DNA from: Acidilobaceae archaeon
GTDB lineage: Archaea > Thermoproteota > Thermoprotei_A > Sulfolobales > Acidilobaceae
Reading direction: 5' to 3'
Length of the DNA: 57,258 nt
Assembly (NCBI GenBank): GCA_027080775.1
Contig: JALWPV010000048.1
Location: 1 to 57,258, forward strand
In this document: piece after piece, positions 33,593 to 41,566 of the stretch
How positions within the stretch are numbered: position 1 is the first letter of the stretch
Layout: every line of letters begins with the position of its first letter
The notes under the pieces: generated by a model
The model's database searches: none
The model's input: only the letters and a program-made list of their open reading frames with translations
What the model was told of the DNA's origin: nothing
Translations under genes and position numbers: made by a program

Positions 33593-34516
33593 TTGAGTAG
33601 TTTTAAGATAACGGAGATAGGGATTATCGCGCCTAAGAATATCGTCATGGAGAAGCTCTTGGATAAAGCGGAGATCCTATCCAGGCTCCCGGCAGGTATC
33701 GTGAAGCCGAGGGATCCCGCCTATGACACCGTGGAGGTAAGGGTGGGCCGCGCGCTATTCTCCCTGCACGACGTCTTCAGGGTCAGAGTAGAAAAGGAGG
33801 GCAACGATACAATAATGTATATTATGGAGTCGAGCAGGTCCAAGATAAAGATACGCTTCCTTGTCGAGGAGGCGGGAGTAACCGTTTCAAAGCTATACGT
33901 AGGCGTCGAGAGCGAGGGCATAAACGTGGCCAGGATAGCATCTAGGATATCATCTATTCTAATAGAATGGATAGACTCTGTAAGAATCTATATAGAAGAG
34001 GAGGCACGCAGGGCCAGGCCTAGAGCAGTGGCACCGGCGAGGAGGAGTCCAGCCCCCAGGAGGCCCGCACAACCTACAGCACCCCAGGCCAGGGAGGAGC
34101 CCGTCGCTACCGTCTCCTCAGCGGGGCCCTCCAGGGCCTCTCCCCCGAAGCCTGCCTCGGAGGCGCAGCTGTCGCCCGAGGAGATAGCGGAGGGTAGCCG
34201 CAGATTGAGCGATCCACTCTTCGAGGCCGAGGTGCTTGTCAAGGGTAGGGTCGTACTGGCGGATAGGATGCTACTAACGAAGGTAGCTGACGTGATTGAT
34301 AGGCTGGGTGCCCTAGAGGAGTTCGACCCATCGAAGACCTATCTCGTAAAGATAACGACCAGCAAGGCGGAGGCCTCCATACTGATTGAGGGGGGTAGGA
34401 TCCGCGGGGCACTGCTCTCCGAAGGGGACAGGAGGGTTGAGGGGCTCGAGGCGCTTGCAGCGATCCAACGGATGCTCCCTGGGGAGGCATTCATAACGGT
34501 GATATCCCTGGGATAG
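33593..34516 (+). CDS. Two-domain protein with Pro/Ala linker, PATAN/DUF4388-like C-terminus
   Basis: 307 residues, TTG start. Residues 1-130 form an alpha/beta domain ending in a long helix (SRISSILIEWIDSVRIYIEEE), somewhat like SRPBCC/START-type domains. Residues ~133-195 are a Pro/Ala/Arg/Ser-rich linker. The last ~105 residues hold a strand-rich domain with ASILIEGGRIRGALLSEGDR and a C-terminal helix and strand (EALAAIQRMLPGEAFITVI), which resembles PATAN/DUF4388 domains of signalling systems. It is divergent from the pilus operon, so a regulatory link is possible but unproven. Family not firmly recognised. Confidence 0.55.
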   Translation: MSSFKITEIGIIAPKNIVMEKLLDKAEILSRLPAGIVKPRDPAYDTVEVRVGRALFSLHDVFRVRVEKEGNDTIMYIMESSRSKIKIRFLVEEAGVTVSKLYVGVESEGINVARIASRISSILIEWIDSVRIYIEEEARRARPRAVAPARRSPAPRRPAQPTAPQAREEPVATVSSAGPSRASPPKPASEAQLSPEEIAEGSRRLSDPLFEAEVLVKGRVVLADRMLLTKVADVIDRLGALEEFDPSKTYLVKITTSKAEASILIEGGRIRGALLSEGDRRVEGLEALAAIQRMLPGEAFITVISLG

Positions 34517-34550
34517 TGGGCGAAGCTAGGATGGGAGGCGGAGCGAGGGG

Positions 34551-34715
34551 CTACTTTAGCTTGCCGCCCTTCTTCTTGGGCCTCAGGTTCTTACTACCGC
34601 ACCTCCTGCACTTGGTTGCGCCCGGCGGGTTGAGGGCCCCGCACTTCCTGCACACCATCTTGTTGAGCACGCGCTTCTCGACTATCGCTATGAGTTCGGG
34701 ATCTGTCACAGGCAT
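34551..34715 (-). CDS. rpl40e: Ribosomal protein L40e
   Basis: 54 residues: a small basic zinc protein with [19 protein letters not shown], two CxxC pairs that bind one zinc, and a lysine-rich tail ([10 protein letters not shown]). Archaeal L40e has just this size and lacks the ubiquitin fusion of eukaryotes. The ATG is at 34715, preceded by a purine-rich gagggggg. It converges on the 33593 gene. Too short to be picked up by usual ORF cutoffs. Confidence 0.93.
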   Translation of the reverse strand: MPVTDPELIAIVEKRVLNKMVCRKCGALNPPGATKCRRCGSKNLRPKKKGGKLK

Positions 34716-34793
34716 TCCCTAGCCCCCCTCGGGCGTCCCCTGGCCCGGGAGCTTTAAACCTATCCCACCGAGACACCGGCAGGGCTGGGGGGC

Positions 34794-35051
34794 TTGCAGG
34801 CCTCTAGGTTGGAGGTAAGGATACCCGAGGCTCTCTGGGCCCGTAGAACCAAGTGGCGCGGGCGCGTCGTGGCTGTGCATGTCGCTCCCGGTGTGAGGGT
34901 GTCCGAGGGGGACCCCCTGGTCGAGGTCGAGGTTGAGAAGGCAGTCATAGTAATCGAGTCCCCCTACGCGGGCCTCGTGGTAGAGGTGCCCGTGTCTGTC
35001 GGCGATGAGGTAGGGCCAGGGGACGTGGTTGCGGTGGTCGAGGTTGCCTAG
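34794..35051 (+). CDS. Stand-alone E2-type lipoyl domain protein
   Basis: 85 residues consisting only of a lipoyl domain. The hairpin with the acceptor lysine is [18 protein letters not shown] (K49), matching the ETDKA turn of E2 lipoyl domains; [14 protein letters not shown] closes the barrel. There is no MKM, so biotin is unlikely. The TTG start follows a ggggggct tract. It overlaps the next gene (lipA) by 23 bases and is the first gene of a tight lipoyl-modification operon, which makes it the obvious acceptor. No E1, E3 or catalytic E2 part is fused or adjacent. Confidence 0.75.
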   Translation: MQASRLEVRIPEALWARRTKWRGRVVAVHVAPGVRVSEGDPLVEVEVEKAVIVIESPYAGLVVEVPVSVGDEVGPGDVVAVVEVA

Positions 35052-35949
35052 CACTTCAGGGCCTCAGAGCTGGAAGCCGAGGGTTAGGGTCAGACCGGGA
35101 GGGACTCTCGAGAGGGTCTCAAGGGTACTCCGGAAGTATCGCCTTGCAACGGTCTGCGAGTCCAGCCTCTGCCCGAACATAGGGGAGTGCTGGGGCTCCG
35201 GGACGGTTACATTCATGATACTGGGGGATACGTGCACGAGAGCCTGTAGGTTCTGCTACGTTAAGAGGGGGAAGCCGGCGCCCCCCGAGCCAGACGAGCC
35301 CCTCAGAGTCGCCCTCGCCGCCAGGGAGCTAGGCCTGAGATATGTGGTCGTCACCAGCGTGAGCCGTGACGACCTACCCGACGCTGGCGCCAGCCACTTC
35401 GCCTCAACGATAAGGGAGCTAAGGAAGACTCTACCGCAGGCGAGGATCGAGGTTCTCACGCCCGACTTCTGGGGTAGGGAGGACCTGGTAGCGATGGTTG
35501 CAAGGGAAGGGCCGGACGTCTTCGCCCATAACATAGAGACTGTTAGGAGGCTTACACCCAGAGTGCGTGACCCCAGGGCGGGCTATGAGAGGAGCCTCGA
35601 GGTTCTCAGGCTAGCCAAGAAGCACGGGCCCCCGGGGATGCTAACGAAGAGCAGCATCCTCCTAGGCTTGGGGGAGGAGTGGGGAGAGATCCTGGAGGCT
35701 ATGAGGGACCTCAGGGAGGCGGGCGTGGACATACTGGTGCTCTCCCAGTATCTAAGGCCGAGCCCGGCCCAGCTGCCGGTGGCGAGGGTCTACACGCTAG
35801 GGGAGTTCAAGCGCCTCGAGGAGGAGGCCTATAAAATGGGCTTCAAGGCGGTAGTGGCCCACCCACTAGCCAGGACATCGTATAGGGCTGAGTGGGCGTA
35901 CCTCAAGGCGGTGGGCGCGAATGCGCCTAATAATAGACGGGCCCCGTAG
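35029..35949 (+). CDS. lipA: Lipoyl synthase LipA
   Basis: 306 residues, canonical radical SAM lipoyl synthase. The auxiliary cluster C43-x4-C48-x5-C54 ([14 protein letters not shown]) and the SAM cluster C69-x3-C73-x2-C76 ([10 protein letters not shown]) are complete, as are [25 protein letters not shown] and [17 protein letters not shown]. It inserts two sulfurs into protein-bound octanoyl groups. The TTG at 35029 or at 35044 may be the start. It overlaps the preceding lipoyl-domain gene and the following octanoyltransferase. Confidence 0.95.
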   Translation: MRWSRLPSTSGPQSWKPRVRVRPGGTLERVSRVLRKYRLATVCESSLCPNIGECWGSGTVTFMILGDTCTRACRFCYVKRGKPAPPEPDEPLRVALAARELGLRYVVVTSVSRDDLPDAGASHFASTIRELRKTLPQARIEVLTPDFWGREDLVAMVAREGPDVFAHNIETVRRLTPRVRDPRAGYERSLEVLRLAKKHGPPGMLTKSSILLGLGEEWGEILEAMRDLREAGVDILVLSQYLRPSPAQLPVARVYTLGEFKRLEEEAYKMGFKAVVAHPLARTSYRAEWAYLKAVGANAPNNRRAP

Positions 35950-36691
35950 CCCCCAGGCTAACATGGCCATTGACGAGGCCATACTGGAGGCTGGCCCCGA
36001 CACTCTCAGAATATACACATGGAGCCCCTCAGGCCTAAGCCTCGGGAGAGCGACGCCAGCCAGCGCGGTCAACCTCGGGGGGGCAGAGCGCCTAGGAGTC
36101 ACGCCCGTCAGGAGGCCCACCGGGGGCGCGGCCCTCTACCACGACGAGCTAGGGGAGGTGACCTACTCCATTGTAATAAGCAACGGGGATCTGCTATCCC
36201 TCAGCGTGGAGGAGTCGGCAGCCAGGATAGCCGAGGCCGTCGCCCTGGCGGCGAGGATCCTCGGGGCTGCGGATGCGAGGGTAGGGGGCTTCCAGGGCCC
36301 CGGCGGGGAGGCGCTATGCTACCTTAACCCTGGCGCCTCCGACGTTGTAGTCCTAGGCAGGAAGGTATCGGGCTCGGCGCAGCTGCGGCGGAGAGGCAGG
36401 ATTCTCCAGCAGGGCACGCTGCTACTCCGCTTCGATCCCCTGAAGTGGAGCAGGCTCATACCCACCAGAACCCCCCCAGGAGAGCTGGGCCGCTACGTGG
36501 CCGGGCTCTCCGACCTACTGGGGAGGCCCCTGAGTGTAGAGGAGGCCGTGGAGGCCCTAGTCAGGGGCTTTGAGGAATCTCTAGGTCTCAGTCTAGAGCC
36601 CGGAACACTAACGCCGAGGGAGGCGTCGATAGCCTCCAGGCTGGCCAGGGAGAAGTACTCCTCGCGGGAGTGGCTCCATGCAGTCCCGTAG
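35921..36691 (+). CDS. LipM-like octanoyltransferase / lipoate ligase family
   Basis: 256 residues of the BPL/LplA catalytic fold: [21 protein letters not shown], then [20 protein letters not shown] with C133 and K148 fifteen residues apart and [19 protein letters not shown]. The Cys before the KVSGSAQ motif is the mark of the LipM-type octanoyltransferases, in which it carries the acyl intermediate; ordinary LplA ligases lack it. With LipA this gives de novo lipoate assembly. Overlaps lipA by 29 bases and the next gene by 14. A plain lipoate ligase remains possible. Confidence 0.72.
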   Translation: MRLIIDGPRSPQANMAIDEAILEAGPDTLRIYTWSPSGLSLGRATPASAVNLGGAERLGVTPVRRPTGGAALYHDELGEVTYSIVISNGDLLSLSVEESAARIAEAVALAARILGAADARVGGFQGPGGEALCYLNPGASDVVVLGRKVSGSAQLRRRGRILQQGTLLLRFDPLKWSRLIPTRTPPGELGRYVAGLSDLLGRPLSVEEAVEALVRGFEESLGLSLEPGTLTPREASIASRLAREKYSSREWLHAVP

Positions 36692-37484
36692 GATCCTCCT
36701 CGTCGAGCAGCCCTACACCTCCACCCCCCTCCTCCTAGCGCTGGAGGAGGCCCTCATGGCGGCCTCAAGCGCCTGCAAGGCCCCCCTAGCCATGGTGTGG
36801 TGGGATCAGAGGTCGATAGTGCTTGGTAGAACCACGCGCATCGAAAATGAAGTGAGGCTAGACGAGGCTAGGACCTGGGGGGTGCCACTCTATAGGCGGA
36901 AGAGTGGCGGCGGGGCTGTGTACCACGACCCGGGGAACCTCAACCTCACGCTCGTCGTCCCGAGGAGGCTCCCCCCACGCGAGGCGGCGGGCCTGGTGGT
37001 CTCCGTTGTAATAAGGGCCCTGCGCCTCCTAGGCCTAGATGCCCATGTAGAGAATGAGGGGGACGTTGTAGTCGGCCGCCGTAAAGTGTCGGGCTCCGCT
37101 GTCTATATAGGGAGAAACTCTACCCTGGCGCATGCGACGCTGCTGGTCAGCGCCGACGTCGATGTCCTCAGGAGGGTCCTAGTGCCCCGGTGGGATAGGG
37201 TGCTGAGGGGCGAGGTAACGCCCTCGAAGTACATGCCAGAGAACATCTCAGCGCTTAGGCCCGGGGTGAACGTGGCGCGGGCCAGGCTAGCGCTCCACGC
37301 AGCCCTCACCACAGGGGCGGGGGTAGTGAGCATTGACCCCTGGCCGGGCCTCCTAGAGCTAGCCGAGGACCTGGCAGTGCTCTACCTCGACGAGGACTGG
37401 ACATACAGGGGCCTCCTTAAACCCATAAAGGCTACCCCCAACCCCCAATTATGCCCGGGTTGGATGCATGAGTATAACCACTAG
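36678..37484 (+). CDS. lplA: Lipoate-protein ligase A-like
   Basis: 268 residues of the same fold as the preceding gene but without the LipM cysteine before the lysine motif. Blocks are YRRKSGGGAVYHDPGNLNL, then VENEGDVVVGRRKVSGSAVY and STLAHATLLVSADVDVLRRVL. Such proteins attach lipoate or octanoate to lipoyl domains, via an acyl-adenylate in ligases. Two paralogues in one operon suggest separate steps: transfer and salvage (or relay). The ATG overlaps the previous gene by 14 bases and its end overlaps the cobalamin adenosyltransferase. Confidence 0.72.
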   Translation: MQSRRILLVEQPYTSTPLLLALEEALMAASSACKAPLAMVWWDQRSIVLGRTTRIENEVRLDEARTWGVPLYRRKSGGGAVYHDPGNLNLTLVVPRRLPPREAAGLVVSVVIRALRLLGLDAHVENEGDVVVGRRKVSGSAVYIGRNSTLAHATLLVSADVDVLRRVLVPRWDRVLRGEVTPSKYMPENISALRPGVNVARARLALHAALTTGAGVVSIDPWPGLLELAEDLAVLYLDEDWTYRGLLKPIKATPNPQLCPGWMHEYNH

Positions 37485-38019
37485 GACTGGCGACGACGGC
37501 ACGACCTTCTGCGCCTCCCTAGGGGCTAGGGTGGACAAGGACCACCCCGGCATAGAGTTCATAGGCACCCTCGACAAGGCTATTAGCGCCATAGGCCTCG
37601 CTAGGGCCCTACTGCCAGGGGACGCTAGGGAGGAGGACGCCGACCTAGAGATCATACAACGCATCCTATTCGTCCTGGGAGCCTCCCTGAGCCGCGGAGA
37701 GGCCGCCCCGGAGAAGGCCGTGAAGGTCCTGGAGGCTATGGTAGAGAAGTACTATAGGGAGCCGCTCAGGCACTTCATCCTACCAGCCGGGGGGCCAGCG
37801 GCTTCTGCGACACACCTCGCGAGGACCCTCGTCAGGGAGGCCGAGAGGAGGCTGGTAACACTCCGCAAGAGCTCCCAGATAAAGGTCGACCCCAGCCTCA
37901 TAAGGGTCCTAAACAGGGCTAGCGACGCCCTATTCGCAATGGCAGTACACCTGGCAAGGAAGTACGGTGGGGGACTCGAGAGGGTCGACCTCAACTGGGA
38001 CTTCCTAGAGCAGGGCTAG
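37468..38019 (+). CDS. ATP:cob(I)alamin adenosyltransferase (PduO type)
   Basis: 183 residues, mostly helices. The ATP-binding N-terminus is SITTRTGDDGTTF; the family motif R-x3-R-x2-E-R is present in ARTLVREAERRL, and the end is VDLNWDF. It makes adenosylcobalamin for B12 enzymes such as mutases or dehydratases, none of which is in the window. The gene overlaps lplA by 17 bases, so it is the last member of the lipoyl operon or a read-through partner. Confidence 0.9.
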   Translation: MSITTRTGDDGTTFCASLGARVDKDHPGIEFIGTLDKAISAIGLARALLPGDAREEDADLEIIQRILFVLGASLSRGEAAPEKAVKVLEAMVEKYYREPLRHFILPAGGPAASATHLARTLVREAERRLVTLRKSSQIKVDPSLIRVLNRASDALFAMAVHLARKYGGGLERVDLNWDFLEQG

Positions 38020-38184
38020 CAGGGCCCTCTTGGGGACGGGCTCGCCTCACCAATCGGCCGATGGCGTAGCCCTTCATCGGGCCCGAGTTCTCGGGGTAGT
38101 GCTGCCCGCCACGGTATTATTTTGTGCCCACCCGTTCCTCCACTTAATACTCCACAGCCCCGGGGACACACTGGGGTGTAGCCC
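38020..38184 (+). promoter_or_regulatory. PCNA upstream region with TATA box
   Basis: cacttaatac (38140-38149) lies about 40 bases before the TTG start of the PCNA gene. An inverted repeat CCGATG/CATCGG near 38060-38082 could be a terminator stem or operator. No other feature. Confidence 0.4.
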
Positions 38185-38970
38185 TTGCCCCTGGCTACCC
38201 TAGAGGAGAGCATAGGCGAGCCCAAGGCCAGGCTCAGGTTCCCCGATGCCAGAGTGCTGCGCCAGATGATGGAGAGCCTGGGCAAGATACTGGAGGAGGC
38301 ACGCTTCACTATAACAGAGGAGGGCGTGCGGGTTCTCGGAATGGACCCAGCCAAGATGGCGCTGATGGAGGTTGTAATGCCGCGCGACGCCTTCCTGGAG
38401 TACGAGGTTGAGGGCGAGGTGGAGATGGGACTTAACCTAGAGTCCTTCATAAACATGATCAAGAGGGGCAGGAAGGGGGACACCGTGCTCCTCCTCGTCA
38501 CGGATGACAAGGTGCTCGTCAGGATAGACGCGGGTGTCGTGAAGAGGTACCTCCTACCAAACATAGAGGTGGTGACTGAAGTGCCGGGGGAGCTGCAGTT
38601 GGAGCATGACGTCGAGGCATCGGTTATAGCGGACGTCATACAGAAGGCGGTGAAGGACGCTGAGATAGTCAGCAACGTCTTGGTGATAGAGGGGGAGGAC
38701 GACACCCTCAAGTTCAAGGCCCGCGGCGAGGGGGCTAGGAGCGTTGAGGTGAAGCTCACATCAGAGTCCTCGAGTCTCCTATACCTCGACGTGCATAACC
38801 CGGCTACCAGCGCATACGACCTCCAATACCTGAAGAACGCCCTCAGCCTCGCAAAGGTGGCCGAGGCCGTCGACGTGAAGTTCAGCAGCGACAAGCCGCT
38901 CGAGCTGGTATTCAAGAGCCCCGAGGGCTCTAGGGTCAGGCTATTCCTCGCCCCCACCGCCCTCGAGTAG
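38185..38970 (+). CDS. pcn: DNA sliding clamp PCNA
   Basis: 261 residues, the length of a PCNA subunit. Features are ARFTITEEGVRVLGMDPAKM, MNLESF-type interdomain region and GRKGDTVLLLVTDDKVLVRI, the acidic LYLDVHNPATSAYDLQYLKN and the C-terminal VFKSPEGSRVRLFLAPT. It forms a trimeric ring that tethers polymerase, ligase and NucS to DNA. Only one PCNA gene is in this window, while many crenarchaea have three, so other subunits may lie elsewhere. The TTG start is preceded by a TATA-like element. Its 3' end overlaps the LysRS 3' end by 30 bases. Confidence 0.95.
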   Translation: MPLATLEESIGEPKARLRFPDARVLRQMMESLGKILEEARFTITEEGVRVLGMDPAKMALMEVVMPRDAFLEYEVEGEVEMGLNLESFINMIKRGRKGDTVLLLVTDDKVLVRIDAGVVKRYLLPNIEVVTEVPGELQLEHDVEASVIADVIQKAVKDAEIVSNVLVIEGEDDTLKFKARGEGARSVEVKLTSESSSLLYLDVHNPATSAYDLQYLKNALSLAKVAEAVDVKFSSDKPLELVFKSPEGSRVRLFLAPTALE

Positions 38971-40623
38971 CCTCGCGGGGGCCCTCAGCCTCTCAACAAC
39001 CCACTCGCGGCGCATCAGGCTCAGCAGGGGGGCCGCTCTGGGGCCCTCGGGCTTCCCGAGGAGGGCGAGGTACAGGTCCCTGTAGAACTCCCTCCTCTCC
39101 CTCCCAGTCATGTGCTCGCCGAACCTCATCAGCAGGTCCTTAATGGCCTTCTCACTCCACTCCTCGAGGCCTTCTAGCTCCGCCGCGAGCCTCTCAAGCC
39201 TACGCGGGTCCTTGATAGCCCTGTAGGCCTCGACGGGGGGCTCCTCGGGTATCTCGACCCTATAGGCCTTGGGGGCGTAGCGGCGGGCCCACCTGCCAGC
39301 CCTCTCGACGAGGCTGGAGGCCCACTCCAGGCTGTACTTGTCCGGCTCCCTGGATAGGTGCCCGGTCCTCTTCAGCCTCTCGAGTGCCTCGCCGGGCAGC
39401 AGGTGCGGGGGGATGACTTGCGCGAGTATGGCGGCGTGCGTGTATGGCGGCTGCGAGGGGAGCCTCTCGGGGACCCTCTTGGGGTGGCTTAGCTCGTAGG
39501 TTCTAGCCAGGTAGGCATCGTCCTCCTTGTTGCCCGTGGTGTCGACGCCGAAGTATATCCTCTCGGCCTTATAGTACATCTCGTAGTAGTTCGGTATCTC
39601 CCTAAGGTCTATGACCACCCTCCTCTGGGGCTTGTGGTAGAAGTAGAGGAACCTGAGGATCTGGGGGTGTGCTATCTCGAGCCACTCCCTGGGTGTGAGG
39701 GCGATGAAGCCGCTGCTCGTCATATCCATCTCCTTGCCATTGAGCCTCAGGGCCACCCACTCGTACCAGACGCCCTCGGGGGGCCTGAAGCCGAAGACGT
39801 TGACGGCTAGGTCAACGCAGCTGTCCCTGCTGCCGCCGGGTGCGGCATGGTCCTTGCCGTAGGGCTCGAAGTCCACCGAGAGGACATACCAGACGCCAGC
39901 CCACTCGAGGCGCCAGTTGAGCTTCGAGTCCTCCAGGGGTGCCCAGCCCTCGTGGCCGCAGTTCCTGCACTTGTAGCGGACCCTCCTGTTCTCCTCGTCG
40001 ACCTCGAGAGCGACCGTGGAGTCTATCCTACCGCACCTCTGGCAGCGGGGCTCGATTGGTATCCAGCCCTCGGGGTAGGGCTTCCTACCGCGGTACTTGT
40101 TTATGACGCTCCTAACCTTGTCGCGGAGCCTATAGGCCATTAAGGCGAACTCGGCCAGGGGCCCCCTATAGAGCTCGTGCGTGTAGACAACTTCTATCCT
40201 ACCGTCAGTGAACTCCCCCAGGTAGGGCCCGAAGTCGCTCCAGAAGTGCTCGACCCAGTTGGAATGGCACCCCTCGGGGTCGGGGACCCTTATGAGGGGC
40301 CAGCCAGTATAGCGGCGGGCCTCCTCTGGGTCCTTGAAGGCCCTCCTCTGGCTCTCCTTGCCCTTCCAGGGGTCCTGGGTGTAGACGGTGAGGAGCTGCC
40401 TCACCCTATAACCCCTAGACTCGAGGATCCTCCTGAGGGCCTCAACGAGCAGCACCTCCCCCCTAAGCCTCCCGATGTGCTGCGCCCCCGACACGCTGAG
40501 GCCCCCGTTGAAGACTAGCACGTCCTTACCGCGGCCCCTGAGCTTCTCCTCCAGCTCGTCGGCCAGCTTGTCGATCCAGTGGACCCTCAGCGCGGCCCAC
40601 TTAGAGGTCGCTGTGCCACTCAA
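38941..40623 (-). CDS. lysS: Lysyl-tRNA synthetase, class I
   Basis: 560 residues. The HIGH-equivalent is SVSGAQHIGRLRGEV (49-52), followed by the class I LysRS signatures IRVPDPEGCHSNWVEHFWSDF and YKCRNCGHEGW; a zinc ribbon is formed by C194, C197, C219 and C222. DFEPYGKDHAAPGGSRDSC and GIRYFGVDTT-type segments complete the match to Pyrococcus LysRS1. The KMSKS region reads GKEMDMTSSG and lacks the usual lysines (Pyrococcus has KMSGSKG). The gene is a single copy here and otherwise intact; the altered loop may be a lineage trait. Confidence 0.9.
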   Translation of the reverse strand: MSGTATSKWAALRVHWIDKLADELEEKLRGRGKDVLVFNGGLSVSGAQHIGRLRGEVLLVEALRRILESRGYRVRQLLTVYTQDPWKGKESQRRAFKDPEEARRYTGWPLIRVPDPEGCHSNWVEHFWSDFGPYLGEFTDGRIEVVYTHELYRGPLAEFALMAYRLRDKVRSVINKYRGRKPYPEGWIPIEPRCQRCGRIDSTVALEVDEENRRVRYKCRNCGHEGWAPLEDSKLNWRLEWAGVWYVLSVDFEPYGKDHAAPGGSRDSCVDLAVNVFGFRPPEGVWYEWVALRLNGKEMDMTSSGFIALTPREWLEIAHPQILRFLYFYHKPQRRVVIDLREIPNYYEMYYKAERIYFGVDTTGNKEDDAYLARTYELSHPKRVPERLPSQPPYTHAAILAQVIPPHLLPGEALERLKRTGHLSREPDKYSLEWASSLVERAGRWARRYAPKAYRVEIPEEPPVEAYRAIKDPRRLERLAAELEGLEEWSEKAIKDLLMRFGEHMTGRERREFYRDLYLALLGKPEGPRAAPLLSLMRREWVVERLRAPARLLEGGGGEE

Positions 40624-40718
40624 GCCCCTAAGCCCCAGGGGCTGGCGCTGGGTTTGTGAGGGATAAATCCTGGCCCCGCAACGACTGCGGGGGTGGTGCT
40701 GAGGCCCTGGCGTTTAGG

Positions 40719-41555
40719 GTGAAGGCCTGCCTGGAGGCACTGAGGCCCATCAACTCGGCTATGCTAGGCTTCGCGGTCATAGTTGGAGCGGCTATAGCCG
40801 CTGGGGGCCCGCCCCCCCTGAGTGCATCGCTTTACGCCTTCGCAACGGGCTTCTTCGTCGGAGCCTCGGCCATGGTCCTCAACGATATAGTAGACGTGGA
40901 TGTGGACAAGATTAACGCGCCGGGCCGCCCCATACCCTCGGGCCGGCTGAGCCTCAAGGCCGCCTGGGCCTGCTTCGTCGCACTAACCCTCGCGGGCCTG
41001 GCCTCGGCCGCGGCTACCGGGCGCTACACGCTCGCCATAGCCCTGGCTGCCTGGGGGGTGGCGAGCCTCTATGATGTATGGGGCAAGAGGAGCGGGCTAC
41101 CGGGGAACGTGATGGTGGCGTTCAACGTGGCCGTGCCGCTAATCTACGGCGAGGCACTCGTCGGGAGGTTCAGCCCCGCGGTAACAGTGTTCTGGGCTAT
41201 GGTATTCCTGACGGCCCTGGCGAGGGAGGTGGCTAAGGGCATCGCGGACGTGGAGGGTGACAGGCTGGCCGGGGTGCGGACGGTCGCAGTCTCGAGGGGC
41301 ACGAGGGCCGCTGCGATGCTAGCCGCGCTGCTCTACGCGGCCGCCGTCGCCCTGAGCCCCGTGCCTCTGCTGAGGGGCTGGGTTGACCCCATGGCCTACG
41401 GGGTCCCCGTGGCAGTCGTGGACGCGCTCCTCGCATTGGCGGCGGCGAGGCTCCTCGCCTCCCCCGTGAAGCTGGTCGCCCTCTGGCACAAGAGGCTGGT
41501 ACTCCTAGCAATGCTCCTGGGCCTCATAGGCTTCTACCTGGGCGTAACGGTGTAG
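40719..41555 (+). CDS. Digeranylgeranylglyceryl phosphate synthase (UbiA family)
   Basis: 278 residues from the GTG at 40719; the frame opens earlier at 40656 but the TATA-like gataaatc near 40661 implies the later start. Eight to nine membrane helices. The first Asp-rich motif LNDIVDVDVDKINAPGRPIP and second motif KGIADVEGDRLAGVRT bind prenyl diphosphate and magnesium. Adding the second geranylgeranyl chain to glyceryl phosphate makes the diether lipid core, upstream of the tetraether step (tes at 19130). The first Asp motif and the IxAPGRP block fit the DGGGP branch better than quinone prenyltransferases. Confidence 0.85.
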   Translation: MKACLEALRPINSAMLGFAVIVGAAIAAGGPPPLSASLYAFATGFFVGASAMVLNDIVDVDVDKINAPGRPIPSGRLSLKAAWACFVALTLAGLASAAATGRYTLAIALAAWGVASLYDVWGKRSGLPGNVMVAFNVAVPLIYGEALVGRFSPAVTVFWAMVFLTALAREVAKGIADVEGDRLAGVRTVAVSRGTRAAAMLAALLYAAAVALSPVPLLRGWVDPMAYGVPVAVVDALLALAAARLLASPVKLVALWHKRLVLLAMLLGLIGFYLGVTV

Positions 41556-41566
41556 GGGGTGGGGCA

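Noticed and set aside
35029-35949. Considered LipS1/LipS2-type lipoyl synthase instead of LipA
   Set aside because: Both cysteine clusters have canonical LipA spacing (Cx4Cx5C and Cx3Cx2C) and the RDDLPDAGA motif is present.
38016-38957. 313-residue minus-strand frame antisense to PCNA
   Set aside because: The Ser/Leu/Thr-rich translation is a typical antisense artefact, and PCNA is clear on the other strand.
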